Below, piece by piece: positions 46,016 to 56,330 of a stretch of DNA of 64,000 nt. Source of the DNA: Sphaerolaimus hirsutus (taxonomy: Eukaryota; Nematoda; Chromadorea; Monhysterida; Sphaerolaimidae); assembly GCA_964036195.1 (NCBI GenBank), contig OZ038460.1:12341504-12405503 (forward strand), in the 5' to 3' direction. The translations under genes and the position numbers were made by a program. Below the pieces are notes generated by a model, which did no database searches, was not told the DNA's origin, and was given only the letters and a program-made list of their open reading frames with translations. Numbering within the stretch: position 1 is the first letter of the stretch; every line of letters starts with the position of its first letter.

Positions 46016-47727
46016 ATGGCGGCGAGTGGCGGCGCGACCGGAGGCGGCGGCGTCGACGAGGGCCCGTCGGCGGGCTGCGAGTTCACGCTGGCGGCGGCCG
46101 CCTACGTGAAGATGGTGCTGCACGCGCTCAAGTACCCGCAGCTGGCCGTCAACGGGGCGCTGGTGGCCGAGCGCCGGCGCGGCAACGTGTGGCGCATCGT
46201 CGACTCGGTGCCCATGCTGCACCAGGTGGGCGGGCTGGCCGCGCCGCTCGAGGCCGCCCTGTGCCAGATCGACGCCGCCTGCCAGGCCGCCAGCTCGAGC
46301 ACCTGCCAGCTGGTCGGCCTCTACCACGCCAACGAGCGATTCGACGACACTGCGTTCGTTGCTTTGGTTTTAGTTTGGGCGGCTGGGCGTGATGCTTGGA
46401 ATTGTGCGTTAACTCGATTCAGATCGAAACGTTTACTCCGCTTCTGTGTGTTATTGATGAATGCCGGTAAAATTGCATGAGTGAGAATTGAGTCACCACA
46501 ATGACGTCACATCCAAATGATTACATGGCGTTTGACATCTCTTGTGTTTATTCCGTGTATACCCGTGTGCAGGCTCGATCATTTTGTCAGTCGAGTGGGC
46601 GAGAAAGTTCATTCCGTCTTTCCTGATGCTGTGATGCTCAGAGTGAGTTGTTTGCCGGTCAACGAGGGTACCAATAGGTATTATTTGCATCCATTTAAAG
46701 CCATTTTCCTTTCAGCTCCTTGCATAAATTTGGGATTGCAAGCATGTATAAGCAAAGTGGGAGGATATTCTTTACTTCACTAATATATCACTGATTCACA
46801 TGGTGTGATATTGCACGCAATGCTAAATGTGATTTTACGAAATCGATTGACATCAAAATGTCTAAACTATTCGCAGGTTTTTTTGTTGACCCCCGAAATA
46901 AGCCACTTTTACATCCACTCATCCGTACACGCAGATCGAGAATAAGCTGTTAGGTGCAGCGGCCGGCGATTCTCCATGTTACGTGGCACATTCATACTCT
47001 GTTGAAGCTAAGTCATGGAAGCCCGCTAATCGGTTAGCCCTTTGTTATGACGTCGTTTTCTGCGCTCAGCTCGTCCAGCGCCATTCGAAATTCATCCGAA
47101 ATTTCACTTCGAAAAAGTCCAGTTCAGGGGTCTTGTAGATTTTGGACCCATGTGGGATCTCAAATAGATCGTAAGTCGTTCTCTCGGGGGTGTATAATTT
47201 CTCCGAACGGTGTTGGGCAAGCTATGTCGCTCGTGTTGTCGGGCCAATGCTATTTTGAAAGGTCTAAATTTGTGGATATTATGCACTTTTTGAATGATTC
47301 TGGTATTAAGATAAATAGCTGTAAAGGGTAGGGATGACCGTCTTTTGAAAAAATATCTTTTAAAAAGCAGTCGCTAAATAATAATTTTTTCCATCCCTAA
47401 TAAAAAGCGAAGAAAAGCGCCGCGAGCGGGAAAAACCCTCACCCGTTCCCGATTACAATACTACCTTAAACGCGGCTTACCATCTACCTACCCCCTACAA
47501 AACCCCCCTCAATGAAGTCTAGATTTTGAAGACCCCCCCATTGATGCCCTCAACTTTTCAGTGTCCGATTGGAGAACGAGGAGCGCACCATGGAGGCGGT
47601 GTCGTCGTGCGTCCAAACAAAGATGTACCGATATCTGGTAGATTTCGACAATCACCTCGACAACCCGGCACTCGACTATTGGAACCGTCAGCTCACTAGC
47701 AAGATTGTTTCACTTATGCACGACTGA
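46016..47727 (+). CDS. EMC8: ER membrane protein complex subunit 8/9
   Basis: EMC8/9 is a cytosolic subunit of the ER membrane complex, which inserts transmembrane segments of client proteins. Four exons: 46016-46353, 46573-46642, 46935-47032, 47562-47727, giving 223 residues (vertebrate proteins are about 205-210). Family landmarks are YVKMVLHALKYPQLAVNG near the N-terminus, LVGLYHANERF, the VGEKVHSVFPDAVMLR helix, and the C-terminal YLVDFDNHLDN. The fold is an MPN domain without the metal-binding JAMM residues. All junction phases agree (2, 0, 2). The N-terminal Ala/Gly-rich run is longer than in vertebrates. Vertebrates have EMC8 and EMC9 paralogues; most invertebrates have one gene, so the choice of symbol is conventional. 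Confidence 0.92.
47330..47398. mobile_element. Short TAGGGATG element in EMC8/9 intron 3
   Basis: TAGGGATGACCG...TTTCCATCCCTA, about 69 bp. No clear duplication. Confidence 0.5.
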
Positions 47728-47822
47728 ATGTATTGAATTTGAACAATGCGCGTGTTTGGTTTGCAGTTTGCGAGCGCAGTAGCGTTGATTAGGTGTTGAA
47801 TTGTGCCCGATGCCGTTGTCTC

Positions 47823-48010
47823 TGCACACATTATTTTACAACCGAAATTTTCGAGGCACTATTCACCTCTGTACGCATTTGAGTTTACTAGAGCTGGTTA
47901 TTATTATCTCCGCCAACTACAGTTGACTGACACCTTATTCCGGTCAACTCAAGTGCGTTCAAGATTGATTTATGAGTTTTAGAAATTTCGGTAGTACACT
48001 AGTGTGTGTA
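47823..48010. mobile_element. TGCACACATT family MITE, copy 1
   Basis: About 188 bp; near-palindromic with GCATTTGAGTTTACTAGAG and, on the other side, CAACTCAAGTGCGTTC; central CAACTACAGTTGACTGACA. Begins about 95 bp after the EMC8/9 stop. Confidence 0.6.
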
Positions 48011-48263
48011 AGGCCATTGTGCCTTTCTGTTGGTTTTACGGTCGATCATGCGTTTTTCGAGCGTCTACTGTGACTGCCTGAATACATTTATTTTCTGAGC
48101 AATGGCTCGATATGGATTTTGTCGGATACTATTTATCTATCGGATGCGAAGGTAGGATGTAGGTTTTTTCATATCCGCACGTTTTTGCTCTTGTTGGGCA
48201 TGCCGCCGTGCGACACAAACTGCAAACGAACCATGCCTGGTGGTGTGAGGGTTTGTTGACGCA

Positions 48264-48565
48264 TACCGTATTTCCTCGAAATACCCTCTTGAATTGACCT
48301 CCCTCGAAATACCCCCCGTCTGGAATAAGGTTCATTATGTATGCAATGTACATGATGTATTAAATTCTGCCAGTGTGCATCGCAGCTACACGTAGGCATA
48401 GTTTGTGTAGACATCTACTTCGATACGTCTAAATGTAGCCCATCTTTATTCCGATCTGTCTCGAAAATTTCTGGGGAAATAATAAAGACCCCTCGAATAA
48501 GTACCCCACTCAAAATTTGCGCTCTGAAAAAATAGACCCTGTTGGTATTTAGAGGAAATACGGTA
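48264..48565. mobile_element. TACCGTATT family MITE between EMC8/9 and SAXO
   Basis: 302 bp, TACCGTATTTCCTCGAAATA to TTTAGAGGAAATACGGTA. Confidence 0.6.
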
Positions 48566-48830
48566 TTTATATTGTTAGCGTTTTTTAGTAGGGTCTGCCT
48601 CGGTCCTCCCATTTAATGGTGGTATATTGGATTTGTTTGTGATTAATCTCACGTGATTTTCATGCTACTGGTCTACAGTAATATTATGTCGTAAATTGTC
48701 AGTTTAGTGCCGAGTGTCAAAAATAAATGCAATATTTCTTAGTCTTCAATCTTCCAAAGTTCTGTCATATTTATTTAACGTAGGTTTCCATTGTTACTCA
48801 TCCATTGTTTCTTGCAGTGAAATGTTGCAG

Positions 48831-49018
48831 TACACACTAGTTTACTAACCGAAGTGAACTCAGAGCCTTGAACGTATTTGAATTTAACAGGATGAATTAT
48901 TTTCAAATCTTGGTCAACCTTAGTTGACAGCACCTCATTCTGGTAAACACAAATAGGTTAAAAGCCGATTTATTGTTTACCAAAACCCGAGTTTACTGGA
49001 AGTAAACTAATGTGCGCA
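48831..49018. mobile_element. TGCACACATT family MITE, copy 2
   Basis: TACACACTAGTTTACTAACC to AAACTAATGTGCGCA. Confidence 0.6.
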
Positions 49019-49279
49019 GCTCCAATGTGACGGCACGCCCAAAACCCAAAACCGCTTTTGCGACGTTGCTTAGCACCAAACACATGTAAACACATGACGG
49101 CGGATGCCTCCGCTGTGTGTCAGCTGGGCAATATTCATTTTACGCCTGATTAATTTTTTTACTTATGTAAATTTTTCTGGCGGTTTCTCTGGTTTGAGAA
49201 TGAGTGGGCTCAACTCTTTAATATGAACATGGTGTAGTGCCGTTGTAGTGATTACTGCCCTGTTTTGGCACAGATAAAT

Positions 49280-51806
49280 ATGTCTTCGCCGAAATGCATT
49301 TGTGAGATGTGCACATGCGGGTGAGTTTTGCCAAAGAAAAAAATGACGTGACGGCATATTGGCTCTACACACGCTACTGTTTGACCAAAATTTTGGAAAC
49401 ACAAATCAGTTTTAAATGCATTTGAGTTTAACAGAGTGAGGTGGCTTTCAACTACAGTTGATGCCTAGGGACTAGAAATATCCCGTTTCAGTAAACTCAA
49501 ATGAATTGAAATCTGATTATGAGTTTTCGAAATTTCAGTTGTGCTACTCGCATCTGTCCTGTAGGAACCACGCGTGCATCCACAACCCAAATCCACTGGC
49601 TGTGGATAATGAGTTTCACGGACTGTCCGAGTATGATTCAAAATATGTGCCTTTCGATGGAGCTAGAACTACCTCATTCAAGCCAGCCGCATTTAATTCG
49701 TCCGATGAGCCCTTTCACGGTGTCAGCACTCATGGTGGTTGGTAACGCTGGCGTTTGCTTTTTAAGACCGTTTTTAGGCGTATTTCGTGTCCCAGTGGTG
49801 GCCTGAAATTATTTCTGTCCCCTGGTTGCCACTTCCAGATCCTGTAGTGTTAAAAGTCGTGTAAAATGCCCTAAAAAATGTCAAAGGATCGTTGAATAAT
49901 TTGGCATTCTACGGGGCTTTTTAGCATGACATTTTACAGGGTCTGGGAGTGCCCCCTAGACTGTTCTGAATGTAGCCCCGCTACTCTAAGCTTGAAGGCA
50001 GGTTTGGTATTGTCGAAAACATCACAAACCGGTGTTTGCAGCTGATTATCAACCGTGGCAAGTGAGTAAAACAGACAGCTTCAAGCCTAGCCAATCGTTC
50101 TCCTCTGCTCAACCATTCGTTGGAAACACCACTGTCAATGATGAATACACCGCAAAGCAGGTTAGCATTACCTATAACATTATTTGCCTCTGCCTATCAA
50201 AATAAGCAATTTTTAGAAAACGACAAAAAACTATGATTAAGGCTCTCTTCGAAAAGCTCAAAATACAAATAAATCTGATAGAAATTCTTTTACCGTATAA
50301 CCTCGAAATACCCCCATGGTGGTTATTATTTAGCCAGCAAAGTTTGAGGGGGGGGGTTATTCGAGGGGGAGGGTTTTTATTTCGTCAGAAATTTTCGTGA
50401 GGGTCGTAGTAAAAAATGGGCAATTGCGTACCAAAAACAGGTAATAAATTTGTCCAAACGGGGTATATTTGGACATAAAAACGCAGATAGGTAGCTACGC
50501 AAACTAGTCTATGTGTAGCTGCAATGCAAATTAGCAGTAACATACATCATGTATATTGTACACATGACGTATTTATTACGTACATGACGTACATCGATCC
50601 GAAGGGGGGGGGGGTATTTCGAGGGGGGTTTCTTATTCCCCAGCCCATTTTGAGGGGGGTTTATTCGAGGTAATACGGTATGTTAGCTTTCCACTTAATT
50701 TGGGGGTGGGGGTGTTATTAATTCCTAGTGTCCATTTTGAGGGGGGTCGGACTATTTCGAGAAAATACAGTACTTATAATGAGAGCGTTTCAAATCATTG
50801 CTAAATTTTCTTTCAAAAATATTGAAGCCTACCGTATTTCCTCGAATTACCCCCCCCCCCGGGGGGTTTATTTTTCAGAGTGAAAAATTTGTGAGAAAAA
50901 CACGAAAAATGCAACAATAACCATCATTTATAAGTTTTTACAGCCTTATATAAGGATGTAGATGTTCTAACGTAACACAGTAAGTGCTTTGAACGTCTGT
51001 TATGCATTTCCCGGACCACAAATTCATAGTGCCCATTTTGAGGGGGGGTATTTCGAGGAAATGCGGTATTTCTAGCCTAATGCATAAAATGTCATCGATT
51101 AACAAAAACTCAGGCGGATCCCAGCCGCATCTATCGTCCAACGGTGTCAGTTTTCCAAAACAGCTTGCCTCTGGATGGTACAACGACACATGGTGCCGAT
51201 TACACACCAAAGGATCTCCAAAGGAGTCTCCCCTTTGTGCCAAAGTCAGACAGAAATGTTGGACAGTTTCAGGTGCAATACCTGTTTTACATTAAACAAC
51301 TAATAGGTAAATACTTCATGCAAAAAGTGCATGTGATCAAAACTTTTTCAGGGTGAAACTGAACACACTGCCATGTACACAGAGAAAGAGGGGGCCAGAT
51401 CGCGAGCATTCAAGCCAAGTAGCAAGCTACTCGCAGGTGTTTTATAAAGTTTTTTTTTAGTTAAACTCGCAATCCGGTAAACTCCCATAATAAACCCCCA
51501 TGGGGGTATTTCGAGGTAATACGGTAGCTATTTATGGCGTCGTTGACGTCGTACCTTGATGCGTCGTTTTGCGACAGTGGAATCGTCCAATAATGAGCAC
51601 GGTGTTGAGAAACTACATTCCCTTCAAAACATTGCCCCACTTCCCCAACAGCGGGCGAGTTCGACGGGGCCACCACCTACGGGGGAGACTTTGTGCCGAA
51701 GCGGTCGCAGCGCTGCCTCGCCGAGATGGTGGTCACCGGGCGCGACAAATCCTTCGTGCTCGTCGGCGACAAGGGCAGCCACATGTGGTACAAGCGAATC
51801 AAATAG
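49280..51806 (+). CDS. SAXO: Stabilizer of axonemal microtubules (SAXO family)
   Basis: SAXO proteins bind and stabilise ciliary and flagellar microtubules through repeated Mn motifs. Five exons: 49280-49320, 49565-49734, 50042-50160, 51114-51272, 51660-51806 (211 residues; shorter than vertebrate SAXO1/2). Exon 1 encodes MSSPKCICEMCTCG and joins to NHACIHNP, matching the conserved Cys-rich N-terminus of the family. Mn-type motifs follow: PFDGARTTSFKP, PFHGVSTHADYQPW, PFVGNTTVNDEYTAK, LPLDGTTTHGADYTPK, FDGATTYGGDFVPK. Phases agree at all four junctions. For the last exon I chose the acceptor GCGAG at 51659, which keeps frame and motif spacing; CAG at 51650 would not fit the phase. The protein ends HMWYKRIK. 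Introns 1 and 2 contain transposon copies. Confidence 0.85.
49366..49552. mobile_element. TGCACACATT family MITE, copy 3, filling SAXO intron 1
   Basis: TACACACGCTACTGTTTGAC to TTTCAGTTGTGCTACTCG. It occupies about 187 of the 244 nt of intron 49321-49564. Confidence 0.6.
49825..49955. mobile_element. Introner-family copy in SAXO intron 2
   Basis: 131 bp, from GTTGCCACTTCCAGATCC to GGTCTGGGAGTGCCCC, preceded by CTG and followed by CTAG (a decayed CTG). It lies inside intron 49735-50041; the spliced acceptor is further down at 50041. Confidence 0.65.
50291..50680. mobile_element. TACCGTATA family MITE in SAXO intron 3
   Basis: 390 bp, TACCGTATAACCTCGAAATA to ATTCGAGGTAATACGGTA. Confidence 0.6.
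50830..51068. mobile_element. TACCGTATT family MITE in SAXO intron 3
   Basis: 239 bp, TACCGTATTTCCTCGAATTA to ATTTCGAGGAAATGCGGTA. Ends 45 nt before the exon at 51114. Half-copies lie at about 16202-16320 and 51484-51525. Confidence 0.6.
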
Positions 51807-51880
51807 CCGCTGTGATACTTGCGAGCATGAAAGTATTTATCATTGATTAATGCAAATAAATAACACGCAAAAAGACCTAT

Positions 51881-52043
51881 AGGCCCCACACACGCTAGTT
51901 GACATCGACACCAAATGTCAACTGGTTCCGATTCCTATTTAAAGCTTGCTGACGTACCGACGAACGACGTAAAACGCAAGCTTTGAATTGGGATCGGAAC
52001 CAGTTGACATTTGGTGTCGATGTCAACTAGCGTGTGCGGGCCC
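51881..52043. mobile_element. Related MITE downstream of SAXO
   Basis: GGCCCCACACACGCTAGTTG and its inverse CTAGCGTGTGCGGGCCC; arms of about 60 bp are nearly perfect. It begins 75 bp after the SAXO stop and may lie in the 3' UTR. Confidence 0.65.
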
Positions 52044-52181
52044 ATTGCCGAATTACAATTGATAAATTTAAAGAATGTGAGAGAGTATACGTTATTCAAG
52101 CTACATGATTTTCAAGCGCTCGATTATCAAGCAAATGTGTAAGTAAGGCTACTATTTATATTGCTGAAAAATTCCCCTCTG

Positions 52182-52816
52182 GGGGGGGCAGTCCCAGTAA
52201 AAACCCTGTAAAGTGTAAAATTCTCTGGGAAGTGTATTGTGTCATGTAAAATTCCATGTAAAATGCATGTGTCATTTAAAAGACCCTGTAAAATGTCATG
52301 TGTGAAAACTTTGTATAATTTCAAATCATGCAAAGTGTCAAAATACTCTGAAAACTATCATGTAGAAGACCTGGTAAAGTGCCAAATGTCATGTAAAATA
52401 ACCAAATAATTGGTCTTATTCAAAAAGTGAAAAAAATTATGGCACATCCTGGTGAGGTGCAAAGAGTAAAATGAAAATGCCAAATGTAAACACCACATAC
52501 ACAATAGTAAGTGTTGTTCAGTATTTCCTTTTCAATCATCATATTCATAGATGGCATTTTTTAATTTGGGTGATAAATTTTTTTGGCTCAAGCTGCATTG
52601 TCATTGTCATCTGACATGATGCTATCCATGTCAAAGTCTATGTTACTTGGATTTCATTGCTTTATTTTATAATTTTTGTGTGAATTTTAATGATTTGCAT
52701 GACGACAGGCTTGTTTATATAAAATTTAACACTTTCAGAGTCTTTAACATTATTTTTGACACTTTGCATGAGATTTGACATTTTACAGGGTCTTTTACAG
52801 AATCTAAAACAGGCAC
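52182..52816. mobile_element. Long (635 bp) introner-family copy
   Basis: Begins GGGGGGGGCAGTCCCAGT after CTG and ends TAAAACAGGCAC before CTG. The interior repeats ATGTAAAATG-type motifs many times. It is three times longer than other copies and lies in intergenic DNA downstream of SAXO. Confidence 0.6.
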
Positions 52817-54999
52817 CTGTTTCCAGTCCTGAATCCTATTGAGTGTAAAGTCAAGTGTCAAATCTCGTGTGAAATGTCAGACAATTTTGTCAATTGCCAT
52901 GCAGAGTGTTAACAGCTCAGTAATAAAATCTTTTATTTTTAATTTAAATTGGCATTTTACATTACATTTGGTAGTTTATTTTGCATTTTACATGGTGTAA
53001 GATGGGATGGATCCAGACTTTTTGAATGGGGGTAGATTGTAGACAGAAACCTGTGTATCCTCTCCATTCAAAATTTGCCCCTGAAGTGTATCAATACTGC
53101 ATTCATAAGCACAATTCCATGGCATAATGGCACCATGGCATCAAGTACCGTACAGTGTACTTATATTCAAGGGAGGAGCTAACTTCAACATTTATTTGCA
53201 TAAAATAAGTAAAAAACTAACTTGTTTGATATATGAAAGTGCATGCATGCATTTTATTTACAATGAAATTTTAAATGGTTTGTCTCACCCTGAAAGGTGG
53301 TGTGTCAAGGCCCAGACCAGAGGGTCTCAAACATTTCTTTTTACAAAGGCTGATCCAGACTGACATTTTCAGGCTGTGACCAAGAGCAGGCACAAAAACT
53401 GAAACAAATACTGGGAGCAGAAAATCTCGTTATTTTTCAAGATGAAGACAAAGGTATTGTTTGAACACTAGCAATGACTGTGGGATGGGTCTCACTAGGA
53501 ATAGGTTCCCAAGGGACCTGGGAAAAAAATTTAACAGTATTCACCAGGCATCAAGTGAAAAACCTGTTGCACTCCTAACATTGCTGGTGTTAATGTTTAA
53601 ATCTGACTCTTTGAAGACTGAATTGAGTATGTGTACTAGAAAAGCTCCCCTGCCCTCTGGTAAATATAGCATTGGACAAATTTTATGATAGTGTTATTCA
53701 AGGGGAAACTTAATGGTAATTCCAATTTTGAAGGTGAAAAGGTTGGGTGGAAAAAGGGTCACTTTGAGTATACGGTCATTGTCGTATGAATGCGCTGACC
53801 AATCACTGTTTTTGTTTGCACACGATATCTGTGCGGTCATTTGCAGATTAATCTGCAATGGATCATGATGCAATCTGTCCATTTTGACCATGTGTGGGTC
53901 AAATAAAGAAATTTTGATCATCCCATGCTTAGTTTCTCTCTAGATCGCAATTGTTATCTCAAGATTGCCGATACACCCATACTCTACAGACAGCACACTT
54001 TGTATGGAAACATATACCATAATTTCATGATTAAAATCTTGTGATAAATTTTGTTATTAATTTTTCCATAGTAAAAACAAAATAATTTGATGAAAAAAAC
54101 TGTATAATTTTTGGTTCATTATTCAAAATATATTCATAGTTTTCACTGTTTTAGGATTAAAAATTCCGGGCAATTAAAGTGCATTCAAAGCAGATTTATG
54201 AGTTTTCAAAGTTTCAGTTGAACTATTGGGATCAGAGGTTCATGACTTCATGGCCAATAATTCTATTGGGATGATTCTTTTTCAAATATTGGGAAATTTT
54301 CAATATTGGGATCAGAGGTCATGCCGCAGGTAGATTATACGGCATTAAATCACGATCCGGCACCGATGACCACTTCAAAAGCAGAACCGAACTCCGCCTC
54401 ATCGATAAATACCATATTCTCAAAGTGACCCTTTTTCCCCCCAGCGGGTGAAAAGGTGAACAATTAGATGAGTCTGAGTGAAAAGATCAGGGGCACTGGG
54501 CAGTCATGAAAATTAGACCCAATCATGAAAATTGGGGCAGAATCAGTAAAAATTAGCTCCAGATAGGTAAATAGATAGCTGGGGAATTTCATAGGTTTGC
54601 TTGCAGGTAGCAGTTCTGAGTTTTTATCTCAGGGTAGATGTATAGCTCAGTGGCTTTTGGGATAGACAAATAGCTGTAGCATTTGGAGAATATCCCACAT
54701 ACTAGACCAGTGGGACCAGTTGAAAGTGCATAAGTCCAAAAATAAAGTTTGATTCAAAAAGTACACATGTGCTCCTGCAGAGCCAGTTAGAATCACCATA
54801 TAGTCATAGTGTCAATCCAAAGGTGCATCAATTCTTTTCAAAATGTGTTTCAGATATGGATGTATGCACATGTCTGAGTACTGATGCCAGTCTTTTGTGG
54901 GGTTTTCAATAGTGTAGTTGGGTTTACTGTGAGTTGCACGATTTGTAACTAATTCCACTCTGAATTTCAGACTGTCTGAAACTTTGGATATAAATTGAG
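52817..54999. other. Intergenic, relics only
   Basis: Contains decayed MITE pieces (53980-54130, 54150-54240, 54540-54680) and no supported gene. Confidence 0.4.
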
Positions 55000-55702
55000 A
55001 GTTACTGTATTTCTTCTAATAGAGGCGTGCTGTTATATTTTTTCATCAACATTTTACCTCCCATTGTACTGGAGGTGCTGTTCTATTGGAGGCTGTCATT
55101 TCCATTTTTCCACCAATCTTTTTCACACATTTTCCATTACACATGGTATTTATCATTGAAACATAATAAAAATTATTATATCAGAGCATCAATTCAAACA
55201 ACACCAAATGTGAAAACACCTTGGGTGTTCTCACCACCCATTCTGCAAATATTTTGTTTGTTTTGGCACTCTTCCAAGGTCATTTCTACCTGCCTTTCAA
55301 TTGGAGGTGCTGTTCTATTGGAGGCTACCATTCTACATCTTTCATGGGTGAAAAAGTGCCAAAACCTGCTATTCTCTTTGAGGTGCCTTTGGAAGGTGCC
55401 ATTCTATAAGACAAAATATAATATGCTGTGAGAATCAAATTTCCAATGACAATTATACTGCTACATGGTGGACTGAAAATCTGGATATAACTTCCAATTG
55501 ACTAAATACATTTATAATAGTCCTGTATACAAAGCATGCAGACAAGTGCCTAAGGTTTCTGAAAAATATGGGGCAAGCTTTTCCACTTAAAGGTGGCACT
55601 TTTGGGTTAGAAAAAATGCAAAACGTAAGCGCTTTTGGAATCAAACTCCTGTATATTTTTGCAGCAGCATGATCTCACCCTGCCTTTGTGTTCAATCAGA
55701 AG

Positions 55703-55734
55703 TAGGGATGGCAAGCGCTTTTTTTCCATCCCTA
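55703..55734. mobile_element. 32-bp hAT-type relic, duplication ATCAGAAG
   Basis: TAGGGATGG and CCATCCCTA ends with only 14 bp between them, flanked exactly by ATCAGAAG (55695-55702, 55735-55742). Confidence 0.75.
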
Positions 55735-56330
55735 ATCAGAAGAACACTGAACAAGCCCAAGGCATCAGACTCCCTGTAGTTTACCAATCACACCACGCAC
55801 ACACACACACATCTATTGTAAATCCGTATTTCTATTGTAGTAGCGAAAATAACGTGTTCAGATTATTTTTGAAGTCGTTTGCGCCTCTCAGAGCAAACGT
55901 TGCCTTCGAATAGAAGCTTGTTTTTCGTTAACTTGTTCGGTTCGCCACCCGCAGCGCCGAACAAGGTGCCCTATTCCCTCATGTTACGGTATTTTTTATT
56001 GAGTTGTACAAAGACTTCGCTTGAACCAAACGTAGGATGAAAAAAAAACTGCCATTATTTTCTAGTTTTTTGCTTTAAAATGTAATAATAAATGTAGAAA
56101 TGAACTGACATAGCCGCGTGCAGTGCAGCTTTTCTCACGCACGCGGTGTCGCGGATAGATTGTTTGTATATTTGTACACGCCTAGCCAAATTCCAAGCGA
56201 ATAAATGCACAAATTGGCAGCGAGCCAAAAGTTTGTTTGGTTTGTTGCGCACGATTTGAAAATTATAGGAAATCCGCGGACGATCGCAAATAGGTACGAG
56301 AGCGTTAAAAGGAGACAACCAGCGGTCAGG

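Noticed and set aside
47047-47331. 94-codon plus-strand frame in EMC8/9 intron 3
   Set aside because: Starts at the EMC8/9 donor region and shows no family resemblance; the intron is well defined by phase.
51651-51806. SAXO last exon starting after CAG at 51650
   Set aside because: That start does not fit the phase-0 donor of the previous exon; GCGAG at 51659 does and gives QFDGATTYGGDF.
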